Source: JARRKC01 sp037388505
Lineage (GTDB): Bacteria > Acidobacteriota > UBA6911 > RPQK01 > JAPXNP01
Reading direction: 5' to 3'
Length of the DNA stretch: 64,000 nt
NCBI GenBank assembly: GCA_037388505.1
Contig: JARRKC010000006.1
Coordinates: forward strand, 40,989 to 104,988
In this document: piece after piece, positions 17,543-25,726 of the stretch
How the letters are laid out: each line of letters opens with the position of its first letter
Position numbering within the stretch: position 1 is the stretch's first letter
Notes under the pieces: generated by a model
Databases searched by the model: none
What the model saw: only the letters and a program-made list of their open reading frames with translations
Told to the model about the DNA's origin: nothing
Made by a program: the position numbers and the translations under genes

Positions 17543-18399
17543 GTCACACTCCTGCGGATCGAAGACGACTCCCGTGCTCGAACCGGATCTGGAGGTTGAT
17601 CTTCCTCGACGAGTCCCCGAACGAATTCAGCCGCCTCCTCGGGTTGTGACCACCACAGTCTCCAGGCCGAAGCCCCTTGCCAGAGCTCAGAGAGGCGTGA
17701 GAGATGAGAGGCCAGGAAGTCGGGATGGTTGGTCGAGCAGTTGGCCAGCCAGGCAATCCCTTCCGCTCGTGACATTCTCCTGGAAGAACAGCGAATGCCG
17801 GGGACGAACTCCGGGAAGATCGCGTACCGGATCCGCGGACGGGAATCTTGCGGCGCCAAGAGGTTTCGGGGAGGTACGACGTACTGGATGCCCTTGCGAG
17901 AACTGCCGGCGATACGCCAGCCCGGCTTCCCGGCGACCAGACGCTCAGCCCCAAACCGAATTCGGAAGGGTTTCGGATAGGGAATGGCATGCCCGTCCAG
18001 ATCAACGCCCACCGCTTCCTCCGACAGATAGGCGAATCCACCTGATGCTACGAGTGCAAGCGAAAGCGTGCTCTTTCCGCAATGACTCGGTCCTGCCAGC
18101 AGGACGACGGAATCGGTCCCCAGAGGAAGCAATGCCGCGCTGTGTAGAATCAGGCAGTCTCGTGCATCGGGGAGCAGCCGGTCATAGACGAAGGACTCGA
18201 TGACGTCGAAGGCATCGAACGGCGAACCCACGGATTGCCGAAAATGATCAGGTCGTTGCAGGATCCAGCCCGTAGCTGAGGATTCGAGGAGGAACTCCGA
18301 CGCGGTCTCCGCGTCGGTCTCGGGAAGGGTGCTCAGCAATTGATCGAGAATCCGCGCAGCGTCCGGACGGACGGCCCGGATTCGGACCGCCTTACTCAA
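17539..18399 (-). CDS. HprK-related kinase (HPr-rel type)
   Basis: A protein of about 286 residues related to the C-terminal domain of HPr kinase/phosphorylase. It has ILHSAALL with a catalytic-type histidine (about 85), the P-loop LAGPSHCGKSTLSLAL (101-116), and a SEEAVGVDLDG segment (126-136) matching the HprK metal/substrate loop; there is no N-terminal HprK domain. Such kinases occur with PqqD-like proteins and phosphorylate peptides in lasso-peptide clusters, or act in poorly known HPr-rel systems. The TTG at 18399, overlapping the PqqD-like stop by 8 bases, is the best start I can see but is uncertain. Its stop overlaps the DUF2298 start. Confidence 0.75.
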   Translation of the reverse strand: MSKAVRIRAVRPDAARILDQLLSTLPETDAETASEFLLESSATGWILQRPDHFRQSVGSPFDAFDVIESFVYDRLLPDARDCLILHSAALLPLGTDSVVLLAGPSHCGKSTLSLALVASGGFAYLSEEAVGVDLDGHAIPYPKPFRIRFGAERLVAGKPGWRIAGSSRKGIQYVVPPRNLLAPQDSRPRIRYAIFPEFVPGIRCSSRRMSRAEGIAWLANCSTNHPDFLASHLSRLSELWQGASAWRLWWSQPEEAAEFVRGLVEEDQPPDPVRARESSSIRRSVT

Positions 18400-18670
18400 G
18401 AAGGCCCTGGTCCAGCATCTCACCGAGGATTCTCGGGACTTCATGGTCACAATCGAAGGATCCCTCGGGAACGGCTTCCTTGAGCTCCTGCACGATCTCG
18501 CTGACCGAAGTCTTGCCGTCGCACAAATCGAACACGGCAGCAGCGGCAAGGTTGAGGATGTGGACGCGGTCGGCGCCACAATCATAGAGAATCAACTGGT
18601 CGTCGACCACCTCCTCGACGACACCCTCAGGGACAGAGGGCATCCAAGCTTGCTCTTTACCGATCGCCAT
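18392..18670 (-). CDS. PqqD-family peptide chaperone-like protein
   Basis: A 92-residue protein with the PqqD/RRE winged-helix pattern: an N-terminal beta-rich part (QLILYDCGADRVHILNLAAAAVFDLCDGKTS, read in pieces) and a helical part SEIVQELKE ending LGEMLDQGLLE. The hallmark phrase LNxxAAxVxxLxDG is present. PqqD-like domains bind the leader of a precursor peptide and hand it to a modifying enzyme. The gene lies between a 57-residue Tat-signal peptide gene and the HprK-like kinase on one strand, so the small Tat peptide is the obvious candidate ligand. Confidence 0.85.
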   Translation of the reverse strand: MAIGKEQAWMPSVPEGVVEEVVDDQLILYDCGADRVHILNLAAAAVFDLCDGKTSVSEIVQELKEAVPEGSFDCDHEVPRILGEMLDQGLLE

Positions 18671-18706
18671 ATCGCCGCGACGTTCGTAGCTCGAGGAACC
18701 GAATTG

Positions 18707-18880
18707 CTAGTCCGGAACAGGAGTCGGACCAGGCGTCGCTGTCGGAGTCGGTCCTCCGGACTGCGCCACCACTTTGCGGTCCGATAACGTCACCAGCAGG
18801 GGGGCGGAAAGGCCCACACCGATAGCGAGCCGCTTCACAAACCGCCGCCGATCTTTGCTCTCTCCGTCTTGATTCATCAT
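18707..18880 (-). CDS. 57-residue twin-arginine-signal peptide, candidate precursor/substrate
   Basis: The product is a short N-terminus, a twin-arginine motif DRRRFVKRLAIG (residues about 10-21), a hydrophobic stretch LSAPLLVTL, and a proline/threonine tail ending SGGPTPTATPGPTPVPD. The whole protein is little more than a Tat signal and a low-complexity tail, so it is either a tiny exported peptide or a precursor. A GTG at 18901 is in frame but abuts the -10 element of the promoter at 18902-18930, so ATG 18880 is preferred. The PqqD-like gene follows 36 bases downstream. Confidence 0.7.
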   Translation of the reverse strand: MMNQDGESKDRRRFVKRLAIGVGLSAPLLVTLSDRKVVAQSGGPTPTATPGPTPVPD

Positions 18881-18901
18881 AGGCTTCAGCTGCTGCAACA
18901 C

Positions 18902-18930
18902 TGTGTAGCATAGGTACTTCTGGGCGTCAA
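18902..18930 (-). promoter_or_regulatory. sigma-70-type promoter for the Tat peptide/PqqD/HprK operon
   Basis: On the minus strand TTGACG (18930-18925), a 17-base spacer and TACACA (18907-18902), with a TG one base before the -10 box (extended -10). Transcription would begin near 18895, giving a leader of about 15 bases before ATG 18880. Confidence 0.5.
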
Positions 18931-19047
18931 TCCCAATTCGTCATTGCCATTCAAAAAGATGCAGGGATCATCGCGCCCTCGGAACTGCGTCGAAGACTCT
19001 GTTCGCTGCTTCTGGAAACGCAGGTATGTGGAAGCTAAACTGAGGCT

Positions 19048-20187
19048 GTGAAGCTCCACCAGCCTTCGGAGCAGGACGCCGCCATGCTGCTGGCCCTCCT
19101 GACCGGCCGAGCCTCCTTTTCAGACGATATTGACTGGTGGGGGGTTCTCAAAACGGCGGAGTTGCACCGGATGCTGCTCCCTCTACGCGCGCGACTCGAG
19201 AAGTGGCCCGACTTGCCGGTTCCGGCGAGCGCACGGCAGGAACTGGATCACTCCTTCTGGGCTTGGGCAGTCAAGCGGCGCGCCTGTCTCGAACTGCTAT
19301 GGCGCATCGGATCGATTGCCTCTGAGAACCGCGTACCGCTCCTTCTCCTCAAAGGGCCCTATATTGCCGAACGCCTGCATGAATCGCCTCGCTCCCGACC
19401 CTTCCGCGATCTCGATCTCATGGTCGAAGAATCGTCATTCGATCTCCTGGTGAGACGGCTCGTCGAGGCCGGATTCGGGTTTGCGTCGAGTCCATTCGAG
19501 GGGCTTCCGAGCGAGGTCCTGCGTCGCTGGGAACTGCCCATTACACTGGTCCCGCGAACTGCTCCGGGTCTCGAAGTCGATCTCCACATGAACATCACCC
19601 ACCGCCTCGAGCCGTACCGGGTGTCTCCGGAAGAGATCTGGAAGAAGGCGGAACCGTGGGGGATGGGACTGCTTCGCCTCTCTGACGATGATTTTCTCCT
19701 GTTTCTTTTCATTCACAGCCTCAAACACGGATATTTCAGCCTCCTTTCGTTCTATGATCTCCATTTGGCGGCTCAGGACCCTCTGCTGGCCGGACGGTTC
19801 AGGTGTGTTCTCGAACGCGCCGAACGAGAGGGATTTGGTTCCCTGGTTCGTGTCTCGGCCGAATTGGGGCAACGGCTGTTTGGAACGACCTGGCCGCATT
19901 GCAGACCGGTTTCTCGAAAGGAACGCTTGGCTGCTGGACTGCTCGAGGCGCGTGTTCGTCTGGGCCGCCCCTGGATCTCCGAGCGATTCCAGTTGCTCCT
20001 CACGGCCGGCCTGTTGGTGAATTCGGTTTGTCGTCTGTGGCAGTACTGGAGACGGAGTCTCTTCAGGCCCCTGGCTACGATTCCACCGCGAAGGCACGCG
20101 GCGAGCCCCTGGTCGAATCCCTGGGCAAGCAGTGTTCGCCTCATCCGCTGGATACGCAACAATGCGTATTCTGGTCCTCCCTCTTGA
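19048..20187 (+). CDS. nucleotidyltransferase family protein (PF14907, NTP_transf_5-like)
   Basis: A 379-residue soluble protein. LLLLKGPYIAERLH (about 98-111) followed by RPFRDLDLMVEES (117-129) matches the pattern KGxxxxxxLY...R.SDLDLLV of the family, with DLD acidic residues expected to hold metal, and FIHSLKHGYFSLLSFYDLHL matches its later conserved segment. Such proteins are often next to HprK-like and PqqD-like genes, including lasso-peptide clusters, and their substrates are unknown. The gene diverges from the Tat-peptide/PqqD/HprK operon across a 167-bp gap. GTG at 19048 is the likely start; ATG at 19084 is an alternative. Confidence 0.8.
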   Translation: MKLHQPSEQDAAMLLALLTGRASFSDDIDWWGVLKTAELHRMLLPLRARLEKWPDLPVPASARQELDHSFWAWAVKRRACLELLWRIGSIASENRVPLLLLKGPYIAERLHESPRSRPFRDLDLMVEESSFDLLVRRLVEAGFGFASSPFEGLPSEVLRRWELPITLVPRTAPGLEVDLHMNITHRLEPYRVSPEEIWKKAEPWGMGLLRLSDDDFLLFLFIHSLKHGYFSLLSFYDLHLAAQDPLLAGRFRCVLERAEREGFGSLVRVSAELGQRLFGTTWPHCRPVSRKERLAAGLLEARVRLGRPWISERFQLLLTAGLLVNSVCRLWQYWRRSLFRPLATIPPRRHAASPWSNPWASSVRLIRWIRNNAYSGPPS

Positions 20188-20223
20188 CCCCTGGTATCAT
20201 GCCGTGAGTTCACAGGAGGAAAC

Positions 20224-21480
20224 ATGCCCAAGTCTTCGAATCCAGTCGGCCGCCGTGAGTTCATGAAATCATCCGCTGCCCTTACGAGTGGGTTGCTGCT
20301 GGTCAAACCGGAAACCGCATTCGGTAGTAACGCCAATTCCAGGCTCGATGTTGCTCTGCTCGGCTGCGGCGGCCGGGGCAACGCTGTCGCCGAAGATTTC
20401 GTCAAAAACACCAACGTCCAGGTCGTCGTCCTGGGAGATCTGTTTCAGGACCAGTTGGACGCCACGGAACAGCGATTCAATCCTCTCCAGGACGGGATGG
20501 GACGGAGTAAGGTCAAGAAGCGGTTCGTGGGGCCGACCGCTTATCAGGAGGTTGCCGGCAGCAAGGCCGACATCGTGATCATCGCCACTCCCCCGTACTT
20601 CCACCCGCAGCATCTACGGGCTGTGCTCGATGGGGGGCATCATGTCTATCTGGAGAAGCCCGTCTCGACCCACGTTCGGGGATGCATGGAGGTTGCGTCG
20701 CTGGCGGCGGCCGCCGAGGGCAAGGCTTCCGTCGACGTCGGATTTCAGATCCGCTACGGCAGTCAATTCGTGCAGCAGACCCGACGCCTGCACGAAGGCG
20801 CAATCGGCGACATCGCCCTGGTGCATGGTTTCTACTTTGCGGGAGATCTGCCCCGTCGCGGCAATGCGTCGATGAGCTCGGCCGAAAGGAAGATCCGCAA
20901 CTGGGTCTTCGATCGGGTTCTGGGCGGCGACATCATCGTCGAGCAGAATATCCACATCCTCGATTCCTTCAATTGGATTCTCGGGTCCCACCCCCTCCGC
21001 GTTCGAGCTTCGGCTGATCGCAAAGTCCGGAAAGACATCGGAGACGTATCGGACGAATACACCGTAACTCTGTTCTATCCCGACGATGTCCGGGCCAGTT
21101 TCGCCTCCACGCAGTTTTTGCCGCTCTGGGGCACTGTGGGCTGGCGCTGCTTCGGTCCCAAAGGCTTCTCGGAAGCGTTCTACAGCGGAGGCCTGGTGAT
21201 CAAGGGCGAGAACCCCTGGGAGCCGACTGCTGGAACGACAGCAGGCGAGAAGCGACCCGAAGTCGACCCTCTCGGCGATGCCACACCGCTGAAGGTCAAG
21301 GCGTTCGTCCAGAGTATCATCGACCGGAACTACCACAATCAGCTCAAACAGGGCGCCGAGAGCACGCTGACGGCGATCCTTTGCAGGCAGTCGGCCTACG
21401 AAGACAAGGAGATAACGTGGGGCGAACTGTTGGCGTCGGATCAGCACTGGGAGACCGACGTGGATATCACGCGGCTGTGA
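20224..21480 (+). CDS. Tat-exported Gfo/Idh/MocA-family oxidoreductase
   Basis: A 418-residue NAD(P)-dependent oxidoreductase with an N-terminal twin-arginine signal (GRREFMKSSAALTSGLLL). The Rossmann motif ALLGCGGRGNAVAEDF follows at about residue 40, and the catalytic EKPV lysine lies at about 145; the C-terminal half is the alpha/beta dimerisation fold. Members of this secreted subgroup act on sugars or sugar acids and are common in Acidobacteriota and Planctomycetota. The ribosome-binding site AGGAGG is 5 bases before ATG 20224. It sits 36 bases after the nucleotidyltransferase gene but is not obviously related to it. Confidence 0.9.
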   Translation: MPKSSNPVGRREFMKSSAALTSGLLLVKPETAFGSNANSRLDVALLGCGGRGNAVAEDFVKNTNVQVVVLGDLFQDQLDATEQRFNPLQDGMGRSKVKKRFVGPTAYQEVAGSKADIVIIATPPYFHPQHLRAVLDGGHHVYLEKPVSTHVRGCMEVASLAAAAEGKASVDVGFQIRYGSQFVQQTRRLHEGAIGDIALVHGFYFAGDLPRRGNASMSSAERKIRNWVFDRVLGGDIIVEQNIHILDSFNWILGSHPLRVRASADRKVRKDIGDVSDEYTVTLFYPDDVRASFASTQFLPLWGTVGWRCFGPKGFSEAFYSGGLVIKGENPWEPTAGTTAGEKRPEVDPLGDATPLKVKAFVQSIIDRNYHNQLKQGAESTLTAILCRQSAYEDKEITWGELLASDQHWETDVDITRL

Positions 21481-21498
21481 GAGCACAGGTGTCGATGC

Positions 21499-23586
21499 TC
21501 ACCGCTGTTCGAGCAGATCAGATCTGTCGATCTGCTCGCCCTTGAAGATCACGGTGGAGATCCGCTCCAGGGCCTCGATGTGGGAGGTTGGATCACCGTT
21601 GACCAACACGAGATCCGCGTCATAGCCCGGCTCAACCAGGCCGATGCGGTCGCCTGCTCCCAGCACTTGTGCCGCCTTCGAGGTCGCTGCCTGGAGAACG
21701 GCCGCCGGTGGGATCCCTGCTTTCACCCAACGCTGCAGTTCGAGATGAAGGCTGGGACCAGGAATCAGCAGCGGGCGGCCTGCCTGGCTGCCTGGAACCA
21801 GGACGACTCCTTTCTTCCAGGCCTCGCTCAGCAACGCCGCCGCCGTTTTCACGACGTTTGGTGCCATCCCGGGATCCAACTCCGAGGGCACCAGCCGATC
21901 GTTTTCGACCTCCCCCTTCAGATAGTCCAGTTCCTCAGGGCCGGTCACTTGCTGCACGAGCGAGTGTTCCAGTGTTTCAGAATCGTGGTTTACCAGCTCC
22001 AGTACCACTTCGGGCCAGCCCTGGGACACGGAGAGGATCGCCGAGCGCCTGGAGATGCTGGACAACTGGGCTTCAGTAAATGGCTGGCGGGCATAGGGGT
22101 AGACGAGCTCCTCCAGGCCGACTTCCAACGCCGGATCCACGCTGCCGGCCCCTTCAAGGATCCCCAGCAGATGCGCATTCTGCTGCCGCCCACGGTTGGC
22201 CATGGCACGGAGCATCGCCAGGAAGGGCGGGTGTGGCCGAGCTGGAACCTGAAACAGAAGACAATCGGCAGCCTCGGTTGGACCAGCGCTTCCTCCCATG
22301 AAACTCGATCCTTCCCCGAGGCCGCCTGCCCGACCGGCCGGAGACACCATGAAGATCTCCGAACCGAGGAATTCCCCCGTGTCGACGGCTTCCCCCAGCC
22401 CGGCTTGAAGCTCGACCGGGACATCTACGGCCCGAACGGCCGTCACACCGCAATAGAGCATGCGGCTCAGAGCCTGCCGAATCACGCGCCGTGGGTCCGT
22501 ACTTTGGTGGGGCAGTTGGTTGCTGGTCGAGGCCACATAGGCGAAAGTATCGATCAGCCCCGGAAGAAGTGTCTTCCCGGAGGCCGAGATGACGGTGGAG
22601 GCCGACGTTCCGGGAGACTCGCCCTGCGTGTATACCCGACGGATCCGGCCATTCCTGACGAGGACCGAGCCCCGCTCGATGACTCTTCCGTCGCCCACGA
22701 AGATCCGTGCGTCCAGGATGAGAATGCTTTCACTGCGCTGGAGCTGCCGGTACAGCATGTGCGCCTTCTTCAACTCGTTCTGCGAGTAGATCTGCAGTGT
22801 TCCCAGCAACAGAAACGGGGCCAGAACCGCCAGCACCCAGGCCTTGGCGGAATTGGGGACCTTCTCCTGCTTTTCCCATCGAAAGAGCTTTGCCGAAAGG
22901 AACAGGCCGAGCAGCACCGTCATGGTCAGGGCGAGAACGGGCACCGCGCTCTCCGCGAGAGATTCGTTGCTCAGAAACACGCCCTGAAGGCCGCTGACGA
23001 GATAGGTCGCCGGGAGGTACTGAGAGAACAACTGGACCCAGTGCGGAAGAACGGCGATCGGAAAGAGCGCTCCGCTGAGGAAGAGCATCGGCGAGTAGAA
23101 GAACTGGACCAGGATGTTGGCTTCCTGTGCCGAGTTCGCGACCGACGCCAGAATGAGACCCAGAGCCCGAAACGCGACGACGCCGACAGTCAGGATCACG
23201 GTAAAGGCAAGCAGGCTTTCCGGAAAGGACATCCCGTAGATGAAATGGGCGAGCCCAACGATGAGTAGAACCACCGGCACGTACAGCAGCCAACCGGTGA
23301 TGAGCGAGGCAACAAGCAGGTGGCTCGAAGTGATCGGGGCTACTTTGAACCTTCTCAGGATGTGGTCCTCACGGTCGTGGACTGTCCGCATGCCCGCACC
23401 GAACAGGCCGTTACCAAGGATGCCCATCAGCAGAACCATGCTGACGACGTGGGAGATTGCTGTCTCCAGAAACTCCGCAAACGCAAAGAAGAACAGCAAC
23501 GGAAAGAGATAGCTGAAGAAGAGCACGCTCTTGTCGCGCAGCGCCAGGCGGAGGTCGATCTTGGTCAACTCGACGTAGGCTCTCAT
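21499..23586 (-). CDS. ABC-2 permease fused to an amidohydrolase-like domain without metal ligands
   Basis: A 695-residue fusion. Residues 1-240 are an ABC-2 permease with about six helices (SYLFPLLFFFAFAEF, then LVQFFYSPMLFLSGALFP). A seventh helix (249-266, AWVLAVLAPFLLLGTLQIY) should place the rest in the periplasm. Residues 287-690 follow the composite-domain amidohydrolase pattern: ILDARIFVGDG, SASGKTLLPGLID, AATSKAAQVLG, GYDADLVLVNGDP. The first metal motif, normally HxH after PGLID, is FAY (348-350), and the usual GTDAG aspartate motif is GSQAG (599-603). So it is probably a non-catalytic binding domain. ATG 23586 overlaps the ATPase stop in ATGA. Confidence 0.88.
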   Translation of the reverse strand: MRAYVELTKIDLRLALRDKSVLFFSYLFPLLFFFAFAEFLETAISHVVSMVLLMGILGNGLFGAGMRTVHDREDHILRRFKVAPITSSHLLVASLITGWLLYVPVVLLIVGLAHFIYGMSFPESLLAFTVILTVGVVAFRALGLILASVANSAQEANILVQFFYSPMLFLSGALFPIAVLPHWVQLFSQYLPATYLVSGLQGVFLSNESLAESAVPVLALTMTVLLGLFLSAKLFRWEKQEKVPNSAKAWVLAVLAPFLLLGTLQIYSQNELKKAHMLYRQLQRSESILILDARIFVGDGRVIERGSVLVRNGRIRRVYTQGESPGTSASTVISASGKTLLPGLIDTFAYVASTSNQLPHQSTDPRRVIRQALSRMLYCGVTAVRAVDVPVELQAGLGEAVDTGEFLGSEIFMVSPAGRAGGLGEGSSFMGGSAGPTEAADCLLFQVPARPHPPFLAMLRAMANRGRQQNAHLLGILEGAGSVDPALEVGLEELVYPYARQPFTEAQLSSISRRSAILSVSQGWPEVVLELVNHDSETLEHSLVQQVTGPEELDYLKGEVENDRLVPSELDPGMAPNVVKTAAALLSEAWKKGVVLVPGSQAGRPLLIPGPSLHLELQRWVKAGIPPAAVLQAATSKAAQVLGAGDRIGLVEPGYDADLVLVNGDPTSHIEALERISTVIFKGEQIDRSDLLEQR

Positions 23587-24506
23587 TCCCGGAGACTTCT
23601 TCCCGTCAGTTCGATGAAAACGTCTTCCAGCGAGGGGCGCCGAACCAGGGCATCGGACAGATCGATCCCCTGGGCATCGATCCACTTCACCACGTCCACC
23701 AGGGTCCGTGCGGGATGTCGGGAGAGGACCGTCAGCCGGCGGCGGTCGGGGGACAGCGACGACCTCTCCACGTCCCTCCAATGCGGAAGTTCGCCGTCCG
23801 GCACGGGCGATTCACAAACGATCTCGATGAGAGAACTGCCGAGTGCCCGCTCCCGAATCTCGCGCGGTGTTCCCATGGTGATGATGCGTCCCCCATCGAT
23901 GATGGCGACACGGTCACAGAGTCTTTCCGCCTCCTCGATGTAGTGGGTGGTCAGCAGCACCGTGCGGTTCTCGGACTGCAGCATCCGAACGAGACCATGG
24001 ACTTCCTGCCTCGCCTGGGGATCCAGCCCCGTGGTCGGCTCATCGAGGAACAGCAACTGAGGATCGTTGATCAGCGACATCGCTAGGACCAGCCGTTGTT
24101 TCTGCCCGCCCGACAACTGCCCATAGAAGGCGTCCCGTTTGTCGGTGAGCTGGAGTCGATCGAGAAGCTCCGCCGGGTGTCGGGCTCGGGAATAGAAACT
24201 CGCGAAGAGCTCCAGTGCCTCGTGGACCCTGATCTTCTCGGGAAGGTTGGTCGATTGCAGACAAACGCCGATCCGGTCTTTCAGCTCTCGGTTCTGGGTT
24301 TCGGGGTCGCAGTCGAGAACGGAGACGTTCCCGCTGCTTCGGCTCCGCAAACCTTCGAGGATCTCGACGGTGGTCGTCTTGCCGGCGCCGTTCGGCCCGA
24401 GAAGGCCAAAGACTTCCCCCGCGTAGACTTCGAAATCAATCCCGCGCACCGCAGGGAAATCTCCATACTGCTTGGTCAGTGACCTGACCACGATCTGAGC
24501 ATCCAT
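23583..24506 (-). CDS. ABC transporter ATP-binding protein, drug/multidrug-export (DrrA/CcmA-like) type
   Basis: A 307-residue cytoplasmic ATPase: Walker A LGPNGAGKTTT (about 35-45), signature LSGGQKQR, Walker B LLFLDEPTTGLD and H-loop TTHYIEEAE, followed by an extension of about 85 residues that ends PSLEDVFIELTGRSL, typical of the ABC-2 exporter subfamily. The only permease nearby is the fused permease/amidohydrolase coupled to it by an ATGA overlap, so the two proteins form one exporter, presumably as a dimer of each. The substrate is unknown; drug, lipid or peptide export are all possible. Confidence 0.92.
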   Translation of the reverse strand: MDAQIVVRSLTKQYGDFPAVRGIDFEVYAGEVFGLLGPNGAGKTTTVEILEGLRSRSSGNVSVLDCDPETQNRELKDRIGVCLQSTNLPEKIRVHEALELFASFYSRARHPAELLDRLQLTDKRDAFYGQLSGGQKQRLVLAMSLINDPQLLFLDEPTTGLDPQARQEVHGLVRMLQSENRTVLLTTHYIEEAERLCDRVAIIDGGRIITMGTPREIRERALGSSLIEIVCESPVPDGELPHWRDVERSSLSPDRRRLTVLSRHPARTLVDVVKWIDAQGIDLSDALVRRPSLEDVFIELTGRSLRE

Positions 24507-24532
24507 GGTGAGGTCGGCCTCGAGTCCGCCGA

Positions 24533-25129
24533 CTAGTGAGCGGCCAACCGCTCCAGTTCGGATTGAATCGACGGCTCCGCGAGCAACTCCGTCGAAGTGA
24601 AGAGAGGAAGGAAACGATAGCCCGAGAGGGCCTCCAGTCCCCCCTGCTCGCGATCGACCAGACAGAGTACCGCCGCCACTTTCATCCCAGCCTCTTCGGC
24701 TGCATGGATGGCTTTGAGCGTCGACCCACCCGTTGTGCAGACATCATCGACGATGACCACCGGGGTCCCGGGCTTGGGTTCATACCCTTCGATGAAGCGC
24801 TGTGTCCCATGCCGCTTGGCCTCTTTGCGTACGATGAAGGCCCGTAGTGGTGTGAACTCGTTCTTCCGAGCAAAACTGATTGCTGCAACGGCTGCGACGA
24901 TCGGATCGGCCCCGAGCGTCAGACCGCCGATGGCATCCGCCTCGACCCCGTGCTTCTGCAGTTCTGAAAGGAGCAGGCCAGCCGTGAGATAGGCACCTTC
25001 CGGATCCAGGGTGGTGAATTTACTGTCGAAATAGTAGTGGCTCTTCTGCCCCGAGACCAGGGTGAAATTGCCGAGTCGCAGCGAGAGGGTTCTAAGCAGG
25101 TGCAGCAGACGTTCTCGTTCAGAAGTCAT
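24533..25129 (-). CDS. pyrE: orotate phosphoribosyltransferase
   Basis: A 198-residue cytoplasmic enzyme that converts orotate and PRPP to OMP in pyrimidine synthesis. The PRPP-binding motif VVIVDDVCTTGGSTLKA lies at about residues 122-138. The N-terminal FTLVSGQKSHYYFDSKF is the classic PyrE segment, GGLTLGADPIVAAV the orotate-side motif, and VRKEAKRHGTQRFIEG the flexible catalytic loop with its lysine. Length fits the family. The gene lies 7 bases after yajQ on the same strand. Confidence 0.95.
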   Translation of the reverse strand: MTSERERLLHLLRTLSLRLGNFTLVSGQKSHYYFDSKFTTLDPEGAYLTAGLLLSELQKHGVEADAIGGLTLGADPIVAAVAAISFARKNEFTPLRAFIVRKEAKRHGTQRFIEGYEPKPGTPVVIVDDVCTTGGSTLKAIHAAEEAGMKVAAVLCLVDREQGGLEALSGYRFLPLFTSTELLAEPSIQSELERLAAH

Positions 25130-25136
25130 GGGCGCC

Positions 25137-25634
25137 TCATATGCTCCGGTAGTTGGTAAACTGCATGTCGATTCCGAAGTCCTGTTCGCGCAGTCGCGCG
25201 ATGACCTCCTGCAGCGTATCGCGGTCCTTGCCGGAGACGCGAACCGTGTCTCCCTGCAGCGAGGATTGAACCTTCAGTTTCATGTCCTTGACGAAGCGAA
25301 TGATCTCTTTTGCCTTCTCCGTCGGTATCCCCTGCTGAATGTGGATTCTTTGCCGGATGTTTCCACCGGCCGCATCCTCGAGCTTATCCGCCGAGAGCGC
25401 CTTCAGAGAAACTCCCCGCTTGACCAGTCTGGCCTCCAGGATCTCGAGCAGGCTCTTCAGGCGGTACTCATCGTCCGAGAGCAGCACGAGATCGGTATCC
25501 TCGAGCTTGACATCGCTGGAGCTGCCCTTGAAATCGAAGCGCTGGCGGACTTCCTTCATGGTCTGGTTGATCGCGTTTCGGACCTCGTTCAGGTCCGTGG
25601 TCGAAGTGACATCGAATGAATTGCTTTTTGCCAT
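25137..25634 (-). CDS. yajQ: YajQ-family nucleotide-binding protein
   Basis: A 165-residue protein, close to the family length of about 163. It opens with AKSNSFDVTSTTDLNEVRNAINQ, carries QRFDFKGS and DEYRLKSLLEIL, and ends VIARLREQDFGIDMQFTNYR, all near-invariant YajQ segments. Two ferredoxin-like domains are expected. Family members bind nucleotides or tRNA, and in Xanthomonas and Pseudomonas bind cyclic di-GMP and a transcription factor; which applies here cannot be read from sequence. ATG 25634 is chosen over the longer frame to 25727, which has non-coding-like content. pyrE follows at once. Confidence 0.95.
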   Translation of the reverse strand: MAKSNSFDVTSTTDLNEVRNAINQTMKEVRQRFDFKGSSSDVKLEDTDLVLLSDDEYRLKSLLEILEARLVKRGVSLKALSADKLEDAAGGNIRQRIHIQQGIPTEKAKEIIRFVKDMKLKVQSSLQGDTVRVSGKDRDTLQEVIARLREQDFGIDMQFTNYRSI

Positions 25635-25726
25635 CTGTCTGTTCTCCGGATCGGGCTGTGATTGGAGAATGAACGATTCTCTCCTCCGTCCGGCCGGACT
25701 GTCAAACACGCGCGACGACGCAGACA

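Noticed and set aside
17539..20187. Lasso-peptide biosynthetic cluster
   Set aside because: There is no asparagine-synthetase-like cyclase or transglutaminase-like leader peptidase, and the small peptide has a Tat signal rather than a typical lasso core.
21499..23586. Two separate genes joined by sequencing error
   Set aside because: The frame is continuous, a seventh helix links the halves, and the amidohydrolase start lacks its own ribosome-binding site or upstream stop.
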